From Nocardia camponoti (GTDB lineage Bacteria > Actinomycetota > Actinomycetes > Mycobacteriales > Mycobacteriaceae), in the NCBI RefSeq assembly GCF_014646135.1, contig NZ_BMMW01000004.1, forward strand, positions 1 to 64,000: a stretch of 64,000 nucleotides of DNA. Direction: 5' to 3'. Of this stretch, positions 1 through 9,917 are shown piece after piece. Below the pieces are notes generated by a model. It was not told the DNA's origin and searched no databases. It saw only the letters and a list, made by a program, of their open reading frames with translations. The stretch's first letter is position 1. The number at the start of each line of letters is the position of its first letter. A program made the translations under genes and the position numbers.

Positions 1-250
1 ACCAATAATAATATTGGCACTGACATTCATCGACACACTATTGAGTTCTCAAAGAACACACGCACAAACATCCACCCAAACGATCACTCGTGGGTTTCAG
101 CAAGGCAACTGTTCTAACTTAGCTCAGGAAACTCGTTGGACGCAAGTCCGAAACGCAGTGACCCTGAACACATGATCAGTCAGGCGCTCTCCGTACTACC
201 TCGTTATCCCTGCCGGTGAAGGCCTGGTCGGTGTCCGTGTCGCTCTGACT
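1..250 (-). other. rRNA operon leader (5' external transcribed spacer)
   Basis: Read on the minus strand, this stretch begins just downstream of a strong promoter and contains the motif TTTGAGAACTCAATAG that precedes 16S rRNA in mycobacteria and relatives. It holds no plausible coding frame. A short hairpin (2-7 with 12-17) lies at the window edge. The 16S gene itself should lie to the left of position 1 and is not visible, so the assignment rests on the leader motif and the promoter. Confidence 0.75.
38..60 (-). promoter_or_regulatory. boxA-like antitermination element of rRNA leader
   Basis: The minus-strand sequence TGTTCTTTGAGAACTCAATA is the hallmark element found shortly upstream of 16S rRNA in mycolic-acid actinobacteria. 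It is associated with Nus-factor antitermination and pre-rRNA processing. The function is inferred from the family; the motif itself is directly visible. Confidence 0.7.
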
Positions 251-256
251 CGAATA

Positions 257-285
257 AAGTTACGTGTTGGGTAACGCGTTGTCAA
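257..285 (-). promoter_or_regulatory. rRNA operon promoter
   Basis: On the minus strand a perfect -35 TTGACA (280-285) is followed after exactly 17 bases by TAACTT (257-262), putting transcription start near position 250. This is the best sigma-70-type promoter in the window. It fires towards the left edge into the rRNA leader. No second rRNA promoter of similar quality was seen between 300 and 580. Confidence 0.75.
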
Positions 286-770
286 CTCCCCAGGTCAGAG
301 GGGGTAAATGACATCGATAGCCGCGTATCGGTGACCCAGAACGACCCAATCCGTGCCAAATGAGCCATCGAAGGCCGTCTGGCCATCCTCTACGCGGCGC
401 ATTGCAACTAAGGCTCCGTCCGCAGCATTGGCCCGATGCTCACTCGCCGACCTGAGTACGCCTATACGACGTGAGCACGCCTATACGAATAGTTGGCCTT
501 TCCCAGAGATAGCGATAGGTCCCTATACAGAGTCGTCACGCGAGCTGCCCTCTCCCTCTTGAGGCTCGCCCATATAGGGGCCGCATGGCCGTGACGGCCG
601 CCCAGCACGCCAACTCCTTCGGCCGACCAAGCGCCGATTCGGGTGTCGCCCAACGCACTCCGCGCACTCCGCACTGGTGGGCAGAAGATCAAGGGCCCGT
701 GCCACCGGCATCACAATCGCGTACCGTTGGTCGCGTTGTCAGCATGATGGCCAACGGAATGGGGTGCATC
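286..770. other. non-coding region between rRNA promoter and helicase gene
   Basis: I see no convincing gene here. The stretch holds a 19-bp tandem repeat (450-487) and another CCTATAC element at 522-528. It presumably carries the upstream activating region of the rRNA promoter and the promoter of the rightward helicase gene. An open frame runs from 585 in phase with the helicase, but its first ~60 codons look unlike protein sequence and lack a ribosome site. Confidence 0.5.
450..487. repeat. 19-bp tandem direct repeat
   Basis: Two adjacent 19-base units (450-468 and 469-487) match at 17 of 19 positions and share ACGCCTATACG. The spacing of roughly two helical turns and the position about 200 bases upstream of the rRNA promoter are compatible with a tandem activator site. 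A chance duplication is equally possible. Confidence 0.5.
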
Positions 771-3700
771 GTGAGCGGGTCCGAGCATGCCGTACGGGTC
801 GTGCGTTTCTGGCAGGCCGTCGAATTGTTCAGTCCAAGACTGGTTCCCGACGCCGATGGCGGATTGGTCATCGACCTCGTCGGTGACGAACCAGCGCCAT
901 GGGAAGACCTGTCATGTCTTCCCGCGCTGCTACCTGGGCGAGTGTGGCAGTTCGTTGTCTACGGCGGTCTCTTCGAAATCGGCCGTGCGCGTGAGGCATT
1001 GGTGCGCGCGTTCGGCGAGGACGAGCTTGAAGCCGATGCGCGGCGCGCGGGAACTACCGCTGCCTTCGCCATCACAGTTAATGACGAGGGTGCTGTCGTG
1101 GCTGGGTCAGCCACGCTCTCTGGACTCGTCTGGGCCATCAATCGTGTTCGGTCGGCGAGCGAAGACTCGTTGGATTTCGCCGGGTTCGGGCATGACGCGG
1201 CTGCGTTCACGGCAGCGTTCGACACGCTTACCCATGCCGACGCGCCCGTAGAAGAAACTGTTCGGCCGCCGCGTTGGCAGGATGTCGCGGGACGGGGCGT
1301 CGGCGCTTCTCTCCTAGCGGCCGGCGTCGAAGGCGGTATCTCGCCCGGACTCGCGGGAATGGCTGCCACCGCGTTTACCCGGCGCGTACTCACCGACGAG
1401 TCGGGCGGCGAATTGCTGCCTCGGCTCACCGGGCGCGATGTGCAAGAGTTCGCGGGCGACCTCTGTAGTGCGCTTGGCGTGCGGTCGGAGCTACGCGCGG
1501 CGGGGGTGCGTGTCGAATGTATGCAGGTCGTCGCTCGCGATGCCGGGAGCGCGGCGTGCGTAGACCGCCTCAACGGCGGGTTGGGCGACGATCTCGTTGG
1601 CGTCGCCACTGCGGTCGAACGGGGCGACATCGGCGACGGGCTACGTGACTATCTCGCGGCCACGGACGTTCTGCCGATCGCCGACCGCATCGACGTACGG
1701 GCGCGGCGCGACGTCATGGTGGAAGGACTACTACCCGGGCTCATGCCCGCAGGGCGCTGGCCGGCCGAGCCGCTCGTCGCTTCGCAGCAGTTCGGGGTGA
1801 ATCGCGCGATGGCCGAATTGGCAACGGACTCCGGGTTTTTCGCGGTGCACGGCGCGCCAGGCACGGGGACTACGACGATGCTGCGTGACCTGCTTGCTGG
1901 CATCGTTGTCGAGCGGGCTGGGCGACTCGCGGCGTTTAGCGATCCGCGCGCGGCGTTCGTCGCGGTGACCGAACAGGTGCCTGTTGCCAAGAACTACCCC
2001 GTCGCCGCGCATCGACTAGCGCAGACGATTACCGGGTTTGAAGTGGTACTCGCGACCGGTAGCGACGACGCGGCCGAGGACGTCGTCACCGAACTACAGC
2101 ACATCGACGCCGTCGGTACGCAGGTGCGCGTCGACCACTTCACGCGACTAGCCGCGTCGGTCGGCGGCGAGCCCGCATGGGGTTTGATCGCGGCCGCGCT
2201 CGGCGACGATCGGCGCAGCTTCGGCGAGCGGTTCTGGTTTGGCGACCGGTTCCGTGCCGAGCGCCGCAGTGGTCACACCGGCGGCATGCTCGATCTACTC
2301 AAGCAGGCGGAGGCCGAACCCGAGCTAGTACCCGACTGGGCCGCTGCGGTTCGCGACTTCGCCACGCGCCAGGCCGACGTGACTCGGCTCGCGCAGGAAC
2401 GCCAAGACGTGGCCGATGCGGTGGCGAGCCTGCCGGAGATCACCGCACGGCTGGATGACTACACCGACGAAATCGCCAATGCCGATGCGGCACACTCACA
2501 TTGGCGTGAACGTAATCATCTGGCCAACGAACATTTGCGCGCCGCACAGGCAGCGCACCATCGCGTCGGCAAGGCGCTCGCCGAACACACTGAGCAACGG
2601 CCCAAGTTCACCGCGTCGTTGACGAGCGGTTTCCAGGTTGGCATGCGCTGGAGCGCGCGCAGCAATGAGCTCCTACGACAGCGGCATGCCGCCGAGGCGG
2701 AGATGCGACGGCGCCAGACCGAGGTCGACCACACGCGGCAGGAATGGGCCGACGCCGCCGAGACCGGGCGTCGGTTGATCGCCGAGCATCGTGAGCTGCT
2801 CATCGAACGCGAGCGGCAGCTTGAAGTGATCGAGCGCGCGCGGGAAAGTTGGGCGGCGACGATCCCGTTCGGGGACGTTTCCGCGGAGGAAACGGCGTTC
2901 CAGCTGTGCAAACCGTGGGCCGACGAGGAGTATTCGACCGCGCGACGCGACCTTTTCCTGTCCGCGCTGCGCCTACACCGGGCGTTTGTGCTCAACACCG
3001 CGCCGTTCATTCGCGACAATCTGATCGTCGCTATCGCGCTCATGCGTGGCGACCTCGCACTCCCGAAGCCCGAAACGGTCGCTGCCGCGTGGCAAACGCT
3101 GTTCCTTACTGTGCCGCTGGTCGCGACCACTTTCACCGCGTTGCCGAGGTTGTTTGCCGGGCTCGGGCGCGAGTCGCTTGGCTGGCTTTTCGTCGACGAT
3201 GCGGGACAAGCGGCACCGCAGTCGGTCGCGGGCGCGCTGTGGCGCAGTCGGCGTGCGGTGATCGTCGGCGACCATCGTCAGCTCGGGCCGGTCGGGGTGC
3301 TGCCCACCTCGGCGCAGCTCGCGCTCGTTCGGCAGTTCGGGCTGGGTGGTGAGTGGATGCCCGACCGCGCGTCCGTGCGACACATTGCCGATCGCAGTGC
3401 CCGGTTCGGCACGTGGTTGCGTCCGGCGGAAGGCACGGGTCCGATCTGGGTTGGTGTGCCGTTGCGGGTACATCGCCGCAGTGACCTGCCCATTTTCGAA
3501 CTCACGCACGGGCTCGCCTACGACGACGACCTGCTGGTTTTCGGCACGCCGGAACGGCCGGAATTCCCGGATCGGGATCGCTGGATCGACGTGCGCTCGG
3601 CGCGCGCCGAGGGCAACTGGATCCCGGGCGAAGGCGAGGCGTTGGCCGCGCTGCTTACCGACCTCACCGAGGAAATGGGGATCGATGCGAGCCAGATCCG

Positions 3701-4031
3701 GGTAATGAGCCCGTTCCGCGACGTTGCCGCGGGCGCGCAAGCAGTGGCACACGAGGTGCTTGGCGCGCAGTTCGCCAACCACCAGGTTGGCACCGTGCAC
3801 GCGATGCAAACGTCTGCGGCCGAGGTGGTTGTCCTGGTTCTTGGCACATCCCCGGCCGCAGGTGGCGCGCGCCGATGGGCGGCCGCGACGCCGAACGTGC
3901 TTAACGCCGCGATCTCGCGCGCCCGCCGCCGGGTGTACGTGATCGGCAACTACCGCTTGTGGAGCAGCCAGCGCTATTTCGAAGCACTGGCCGCCCACTG
4001 GACCGTGGAGTCCGAGCAGTTGGTCCGCTAG
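771..4031 (+). CDS. large SF1-type AAA/DNA2-like helicase with altered catalytic motifs
   Basis: This is a cytoplasmic protein of about 1086 residues, organised like actinobacterial DNA2/NAM7-type AAA proteins. It has a P-loop region, a long charged coiled-coil insert (about residues 538-697), then a Walker B/motif III segment and a C-terminal motif VI ending in ISRARRRVYVIGN. The P-loop reads GAPGTGTTT at residues 361-369, so the Walker A lysine is replaced by Thr367. Walker B reads VDDAGQ (808-813) instead of the usual DEAG, and motif III reads GDHRQ (833-837) instead of GDPxQ. ATPase activity is therefore doubtful. The GTG at 771 is preceded by GGGG six bases upstream and gives a family-like N-terminus; an upstream ATG at 585 is less convincing. 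The gene ends 3 bases from the convergent PTS IIA gene. Substrate and role are unknown. Confidence 0.75.
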   Translation: MSGSEHAVRVVRFWQAVELFSPRLVPDADGGLVIDLVGDEPAPWEDLSCLPALLPGRVWQFVVYGGLFEIGRAREALVRAFGEDELEADARRAGTTAAFAITVNDEGAVVAGSATLSGLVWAINRVRSASEDSLDFAGFGHDAAAFTAAFDTLTHADAPVEETVRPPRWQDVAGRGVGASLLAAGVEGGISPGLAGMAATAFTRRVLTDESGGELLPRLTGRDVQEFAGDLCSALGVRSELRAAGVRVECMQVVARDAGSAACVDRLNGGLGDDLVGVATAVERGDIGDGLRDYLAATDVLPIADRIDVRARRDVMVEGLLPGLMPAGRWPAEPLVASQQFGVNRAMAELATDSGFFAVHGAPGTGTTTMLRDLLAGIVVERAGRLAAFSDPRAAFVAVTEQVPVAKNYPVAAHRLAQTITGFEVVLATGSDDAAEDVVTELQHIDAVGTQVRVDHFTRLAASVGGEPAWGLIAAALGDDRRSFGERFWFGDRFRAERRSGHTGGMLDLLKQAEAEPELVPDWAAAVRDFATRQADVTRLAQERQDVADAVASLPEITARLDDYTDEIANADAAHSHWRERNHLANEHLRAAQAAHHRVGKALAEHTEQRPKFTASLTSGFQVGMRWSARSNELLRQRHAAEAEMRRRQTEVDHTRQEWADAAETGRRLIAEHRELLIERERQLEVIERARESWAATIPFGDVSAEETAFQLCKPWADEEYSTARRDLFLSALRLHRAFVLNTAPFIRDNLIVAIALMRGDLALPKPETVAAAWQTLFLTVPLVATTFTALPRLFAGLGRESLGWLFVDDAGQAAPQSVAGALWRSRRAVIVGDHRQLGPVGVLPTSAQLALVRQFGLGGEWMPDRASVRHIADRSARFGTWLRPAEGTGPIWVGVPLRVHRRSDLPIFELTHGLAYDDDLLVFGTPERPEFPDRDRWIDVRSARAEGNWIPGEGEALAALLTDLTEEMGIDASQIRVMSPFRDVAAGAQAVAHEVLGAQFANHQVGTVHAMQTSAAEVVVLVLGTSPAAGGARRWAAATPNVLNAAISRARRRVYVIGNYRLWSSQRYFEALAAHWTVESEQLVR

Positions 4032-4034
4032 CCG

Positions 4035-4490
4035 TTACGGCGAGTCGTACAGCAACGTGCCCGGTTCTACCGTGGTGCCGATGGCGTCGGTGAAGACGGA
4101 GTCCTTGGGCGAGTCCATCACCACTACCGGGCACACCAGCGAGTAGCCGCTCTTGGCCAGCTCGGTCGGGTCGAAGGTGACGATGGGGGCGCCCGCTTCT
4201 ACCGTGTCGCCCTCGGCGGCCAGCAGCTCGAAACCTTCGCCTTTCAGCTTCACGGTGTCGATGCCCAGGTGGACGAGCACGCCGGCGCCCCCACCGAACA
4301 GCACGAAGGCGTGCGGGTGCAGCTTCAAGATCTTGCCCGCGATCGGGGCGACCACCGTCAAGGGACCGCGCGTGCGATCGGGGTCGATCGCCACGCCCGA
4401 GCCAACGATTTGTTCTGCGAAAACCTGGTCGGGAACCTCGCTGAGCGCGATGACCTTGCCGGGCAGTGGGGCGAGGACGGGCACGCTCAC
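4035..4490 (-). CDS. crr: PTS glucose-family IIA component
   Basis: A 151-residue soluble phosphocarrier of the glucose/N-acetylglucosamine PTS. It takes phosphate from HPr and passes it to IIB. The active-site histidine is His74 in VLVHLGIDTV, and the supporting histidine is His60 in HPHAF; length and both motifs match E. coli IIA-Glc. It starts at a GTG overlapping the end of the IIB gene by 4 bases, so the two are translationally coupled. It lies divergently from the IIC/EI/nagAB transcript and probably serves that permease, as Crr serves NagE2/NagF in Streptomyces. Confidence 0.92.
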   Translation of the reverse strand: MSVPVLAPLPGKVIALSEVPDQVFAEQIVGSGVAIDPDRTRGPLTVVAPIAGKILKLHPHAFVLFGGGAGVLVHLGIDTVKLKGEGFELLAAEGDTVEAGAPIVTFDPTELAKSGYSLVCPVVVMDSPKDSVFTDAIGTTVEPGTLLYDSP

Positions 4491-4717
4491 AGAATGTCCT
4501 CGATGTCTTCGGCAAGGGTGTCGGCTTCTGGACCGACAACAACCTGAACGACCGAGCCCGACTTCAAAACCCCATGTGCGCCAGCAGCTTTGAGCGCTGA
4601 CTCATCGACCTTGCTTGAGTCTTTGACCTCGGTGCGCAGACGCGTGATGCAGGCTTCGATTTCAACGATGTTGTCGGACCCACCGAGCCCCGCGACGATC
4701 GCTTCCGCTTTCGACAT
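4487..4717 (-). CDS. nagF: PTS N-acetylglucosamine/glucose IIB component
   Basis: A 76-residue stand-alone IIB domain with the phosphorylated cysteine Cys23 in EACITRLR, the signature of the glucose-family IIB. It receives phosphate from IIA and transfers it to the incoming sugar on IIC. A purine-rich ribosome site precedes the ATG. A separate IIB gene beside IIA with a distant IIC is the Streptomyces NagF arrangement. The symbol is given by that analogy, and glucose specificity cannot be fully excluded. Confidence 0.88.
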   Translation of the reverse strand: MSKAEAIVAGLGGSDNIVEIEACITRLRTEVKDSSKVDESALKAAGAHGVLKSGSVVQVVVGPEADTLAEDIEDIL

Positions 4718-4822
4718 TTCTCTTCCCTTTCGCCGTGGCTACCCATCCAGTATGGGAGCCTCGAATGTGCGCCACGTCATATTTTGTGGTTGACATCGGA
4801 GGTCCACCTGGTCAAACTGGCA

Positions 4823-4838
4823 ACTGGTTATGACCGGA
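4823..4838. promoter_or_regulatory. DasR/NagR-like operator
   Basis: The 16-mer ACTGGTTATGACCGGA is an imperfect palindrome matching 11 of 16 positions of the DasR consensus (ACTGGTCTAGACCAGT). It lies midway between divergent PTS genes. Related CTGGTC and AACCGGTT half-sites flank it at 4808 and 4855. No GntR gene is present in the window, so the regulator would be encoded elsewhere. Confidence 0.5.
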
Positions 4839-4941
4839 CAGTACCCGTGCTGAAACCGGTTCACAACAGTTCACCGTCGAATGCCCGCAACGCGGCAACG
4901 ACTCGCCGAGAACGCCGGAAACCGGCACGAAGAAGGTCGAC

Positions 4942-6288
<1,347 letters not shown>

Positions 6289-6294
6289 GACCGC

Positions 6295-7959
6295 ATGACT
6301 GAACAGGTGATCCGCGGACTCGGCGTTAGTCCTGGCGTGGTTGTTGGTCCCTGGCTGCGGTTCGGCAATGCCGCCACCACCTCGGCCGACGACCCGGTGT
6401 CCGGGCCTGTCGACCAAGAGCTCGCGCGAGCGAAAAGCGCGCTGGCCGAGGTGGCTGACGACATGACCGCCCGCGCCGCGAAGGTCGACGGCGTTGCCGC
6501 AGAGATCCTGAAAACGTCGTCGATGATGGCCCGTGACCCGGGCATCGTCGCGGCGGTGGAGAAGCATCTGCTCGCCGGGACGCCAACCGCGCACGCGGTG
6601 CATCTGGCGTTTGATGGCTTCGCCGACAAGCTGTCGGCATTGGGTGGCTACATGGCCGAGCGCGCGACCGACCTGCGCGATATCGGCGGTCGCACCGTCG
6701 CGGTGCTGCTTGGCGAACCGCTGCCAGGCATCCCCGCGCCGGGCTACCCGTTTGTCCTGGTGGCCCGCGACCTCGCGCCCGCCGACACCGCGATGCTCGG
6801 CGACAGCGACGTGATCGGCCTGCTGACCAGCGAAGGTGGCCCGACCAGTCACACCGCCATTCTCGCGAAAGCCCTTGGGCTGCCTGCCGTGGTGAGCTGC
6901 CCCGACCTTGACGCGCTCGTTGACGGCGAGCCCGTGCTGGTCGACGGGACCACTGGCGAGGTAGTGATCGCACCAACGCAGGCCAGGCAAGACGCCGCGC
7001 GCGAACAGGCAGCCGCCGACGCGGTTCGACTGCAAGCGGCGACCGGCCCCGGCCATACCGCAGACGGCACCCCCGTGCAGTTGTTGGTGAATATTGGCAC
7101 CGTCGACGACGCGGTGGCGACCGGCCCGCTCGACAGCGAAGGCGTTGGCCTTTTTCGCACCGAATTTATGTACCTCGGCAAAACGACCGAGCCCACGCTG
7201 GAAGAGCAAACCGCTTCTTACACAACGGTTTTCGAGCAATTCGCCGGACGTAAAGTGGTGGTGCGCACGCTCGACGCTGGTTCGGACAAACCGCTTCCCT
7301 TCCTCGATCTGGGTACTGAGGAAAACCCCGCGCTTGGGGTGCGTGGGCTGCGGATCGGCACCGTTTTCCCCGAAACTCTCGCGACCCAACTGACCGCGCT
7401 GGCCCGGGCGGCCGATGCGACGGGTGCCGACCTGTGGGTGATGGCACCCATGGTCGCGACCGTCGACGAGGCCGCCAACTTCGCCGAACTCGCGCGCGGC
7501 GTTGGCCTGCGCAAAGTCGGGGCGATGATCGAGATCCCCGCAGCCGCGTTGCGCGCCGCCGATCTGCTGACACACCTTGACTTCGTGAGCATTGGCACCA
7601 ACGACCTGAGCCAGTACACCCTGGCTGTTGATCGCATGGCAGGGAGTCTGGCTCCCCTGCTCGATCCGTGGCAGCCGCCCTTGCTCGACCTGATCGCGAT
7701 GGTCGGTGCCGCAGGCGCGATGCACGGCAAGCCGGTTGGCGTATGCGGCGAAGCGGGGTCGGACCCTTCGCTCGCGCCCGTGCTGGTCGGGCTTGGCGTG
7801 ACCAGCCTGTCGATGTCGGCACCCGCACTGCCCGCTGTCCGCGTCGCCCTCGCTGACGTGAGCATCGAGCAGTGCAGGGCCGCCGCTGACGCCGCGAGTG
7901 CAGCGGCCAATCCCACTGCCGCGCGCGCCGCTGCCGCACGCATCGTCGGGCGCGGGTGA
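6295..7959 (+). CDS. ptsI: phosphoenolpyruvate-protein phosphotransferase (PTS enzyme I)
   Basis: A 554-residue cytoplasmic enzyme I, which transfers phosphate from PEP to HPr. The phosphohistidine is His186 in GGPTSHTAIL, and the PEP-binding C-terminal domain contains GLFRTEFMY and IGTNDLSQYTLAVDR. The length is normal for the family. The stop codon abuts the nagA start. No HPr (ptsH) gene is present, so HPr must be encoded elsewhere. Confidence 0.95.
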   Translation: MTEQVIRGLGVSPGVVVGPWLRFGNAATTSADDPVSGPVDQELARAKSALAEVADDMTARAAKVDGVAAEILKTSSMMARDPGIVAAVEKHLLAGTPTAHAVHLAFDGFADKLSALGGYMAERATDLRDIGGRTVAVLLGEPLPGIPAPGYPFVLVARDLAPADTAMLGDSDVIGLLTSEGGPTSHTAILAKALGLPAVVSCPDLDALVDGEPVLVDGTTGEVVIAPTQARQDAAREQAAADAVRLQAATGPGHTADGTPVQLLVNIGTVDDAVATGPLDSEGVGLFRTEFMYLGKTTEPTLEEQTASYTTVFEQFAGRKVVVRTLDAGSDKPLPFLDLGTEENPALGVRGLRIGTVFPETLATQLTALARAADATGADLWVMAPMVATVDEAANFAELARGVGLRKVGAMIEIPAAALRAADLLTHLDFVSIGTNDLSQYTLAVDRMAGSLAPLLDPWQPPLLDLIAMVGAAGAMHGKPVGVCGEAGSDPSLAPVLVGLGVTSLSMSAPALPAVRVALADVSIEQCRAAADAASAAANPTAARAAAARIVGRG

Positions 7960-9138
7960 ATGACCGAAACCGAAGTTATGCGCGGCCGGGTGCTTAACGG
8001 CGACCCGGACGGCGACATCGCTGACGGCATCGTTGAGTTCGCCGACGGGCGCGTGACCTGGGTGGGCGCGGCCAGCGACTACCCGCGCGACGCACCCCAG
8101 CCGACCGACGACGTGATCATGCCTGGCCTCATCGACCTGCATTGTCACGGTGGCGGTGGCTTCGACTTCCCTACCGCTGACGCCGAAGGTGCGCGGACGG
8201 CCGCCGCACATCATCGGCGCAATGGAACGACCGGGCTGATGGGCAGTTTGGTTTCGGCGCAACCGGATGTCTTGGCTCGACAGGCGACGATGCTCGCCGA
8301 CCTCGTCGAGGACAACACCCTGCTTGGCGTGCACCTCGAAGGCCCCTTCTTGAACTCGGCCCGCTGCGGCGCGCAAGACCCTGCCGCGATCACCGATGGC
8401 GACCCTGAGCTGTTCAACAACCTGTGCGAAACGGCGCGCGGCACGGTGCGCGCGATGACGGTAGCGCCCGAGACCGCCCGGTTCCCCGAGTTGCTCGCTG
8501 CTATGCGCACCGCTGACGTGCTGCCCAGTCTGGGGCACACAGACGCCAACGCCGCGATCACCATCGACGCGATCGGTGCCGCGACCAGCGACGGTGGTGC
8601 GGTGACCGCGACGCACCTTTTCAATGGAATGCCGCCCCTGCATCATCGCTCCCCCGGTCCGGTTGGTGCCTGCCTCGCCGCTGCCGGGCGAGGTGACATA
8701 GTTGTTGAGTTGATCGCTGACGGTGTGCATTTGGCGCCCGAGACCGTCGACCTGGTCTTCGCCACCGTTGGCCCCGAACAGATCGCGCTTGTCTCCGACG
8801 CGATGGCCGCCGCCGGAATGCGCGACGGCGATTACCAACTTGGCCCCCTCGCGGTGCGCGTGCGCGACGGCGTGGCGCGCCTAGCGACGGACGACGGCTC
8901 GCCAGGCGCGATTGCCGGCGGTACGTCGACCTTGCTTGAGGTGGTGCGCTGGACCGTCAACGAAGCGAAAGTGCCACTCGCCCAAGCAGTTTCATCCGCA
9001 ACCGCGACACCCGCACGAGTACTTGGCCTGGCCGACGAACGCGGGCACATCGCCGTTGGTTCGCGCGCCGACCTGCTCGTGACTGACCACTCACTGCGAC
9101 CGCGCCGCGTACTGAGCGCGGGAAAGGAAACACGCTGA
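7960..9138 (+). CDS. nagA: N-acetylglucosamine-6-phosphate deacetylase
   Basis: A 392-residue amidohydrolase that removes acetate from GlcNAc-6-P, the first intracellular step after PTS uptake. It shows the metal-site motif DLHCHGGGGFDF near residue 55, LEGPFLN, GHTDA and VTHLFNGMPPLHHR (seen as ATHLFNGMPPLHHR), all typical of NagA. It begins directly after the ptsI stop and overlaps the nagB start by one base, indicating coupled translation. The start is an ATG. Confidence 0.94.
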   Translation: MTETEVMRGRVLNGDPDGDIADGIVEFADGRVTWVGAASDYPRDAPQPTDDVIMPGLIDLHCHGGGGFDFPTADAEGARTAAAHHRRNGTTGLMGSLVSAQPDVLARQATMLADLVEDNTLLGVHLEGPFLNSARCGAQDPAAITDGDPELFNNLCETARGTVRAMTVAPETARFPELLAAMRTADVLPSLGHTDANAAITIDAIGAATSDGGAVTATHLFNGMPPLHHRSPGPVGACLAAAGRGDIVVELIADGVHLAPETVDLVFATVGPEQIALVSDAMAAAGMRDGDYQLGPLAVRVRDGVARLATDDGSPGAIAGGTSTLLEVVRWTVNEAKVPLAQAVSSATATPARVLGLADERGHIAVGSRADLLVTDHSLRPRRVLSAGKETR

Positions 9139-9917
9139 TGGAGATCGTGATTCGGCCCGACGAAACCGCCGTTGCCTCGACCGTCGCCGACATCGTCGGT
9201 GGTTACGTGGAACGCGGCAACGCGATCCTCGGGCTCGCGACCGGTTCGTCGCCGCTGCCCAGCTACCAGGAACTCGCGCGCCGTCATCGCGAAGACGGTC
9301 TCGACTTTTCGACAGCGAGCGCGTTTCTGCTCGACGAATATGTCGGACTGCCGAAAGACCATCCGCAGTCGTACTTTTCGGTGATTCGCTCGGAATTCGT
9401 TGATCATGTGAACCTCGATCCGGCTCGGGTGTTGAGCCCCAATGGCGAAGCGGGCGACATCGCTGGCGAAGGTCGCCGCTATGACGCCGCCATCGCCGCT
9501 GCGGGCGGGGTGGACGTGCAACTGCTTGGCATCGGCACTGACGGGCACATCGGGTTCAATGAACCCGGCTCGGCACTGACCTCACGGACCCGGGTGAAAA
9601 CACTCACCGAACAGACCCGACGCGACAACGCGCGCTTCTTTGACGGCATCGACGACGTGCCCCACCACGTATTGACGCAGGGGCTTGGCACGATCGGCGA
9701 AGCAAACCACCTGGTGATGATCGCGACGGGCGCAGGCAAAGCCGACGCGATCGCCGCTGCGGCCGAAGGACCACTTTCGGCCTTTTGCCCGGCGTCGGTG
9801 ATGCAGTGGCATCCGCACGTGACCGTCGTGATCGACGAGCCCGCCGCGAGCAAGTTGAAACTGGCTGACTACTACAAGTACGCGCTAGCAAATAAGCCCG
9901 AGTGGCAATCGTTTTAG
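9138..9917 (+). CDS. nagB: glucosamine-6-phosphate deaminase
   Basis: A 259-residue enzyme converting glucosamine-6-P to fructose-6-P and ammonia, feeding GlcNAc into glycolysis. Hallmarks are GLATGSSPLPSY, FLLDEYVGL and the catalytic LGIGTDGHIGFNEPGS. It is the last gene of the nagE-ptsI-nagA-nagB operon. Its stop overlaps the stop of the convergent HD-domain gene by 4 bases, so no separate terminator lies between them. Confidence 0.95.
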   Translation: MEIVIRPDETAVASTVADIVGGYVERGNAILGLATGSSPLPSYQELARRHREDGLDFSTASAFLLDEYVGLPKDHPQSYFSVIRSEFVDHVNLDPARVLSPNGEAGDIAGEGRRYDAAIAAAGGVDVQLLGIGTDGHIGFNEPGSALTSRTRVKTLTEQTRRDNARFFDGIDDVPHHVLTQGLGTIGEANHLVMIATGAGKADAIAAAAEGPLSAFCPASVMQWHPHVTVVIDEPAASKLKLADYYKYALANKPEWQSF

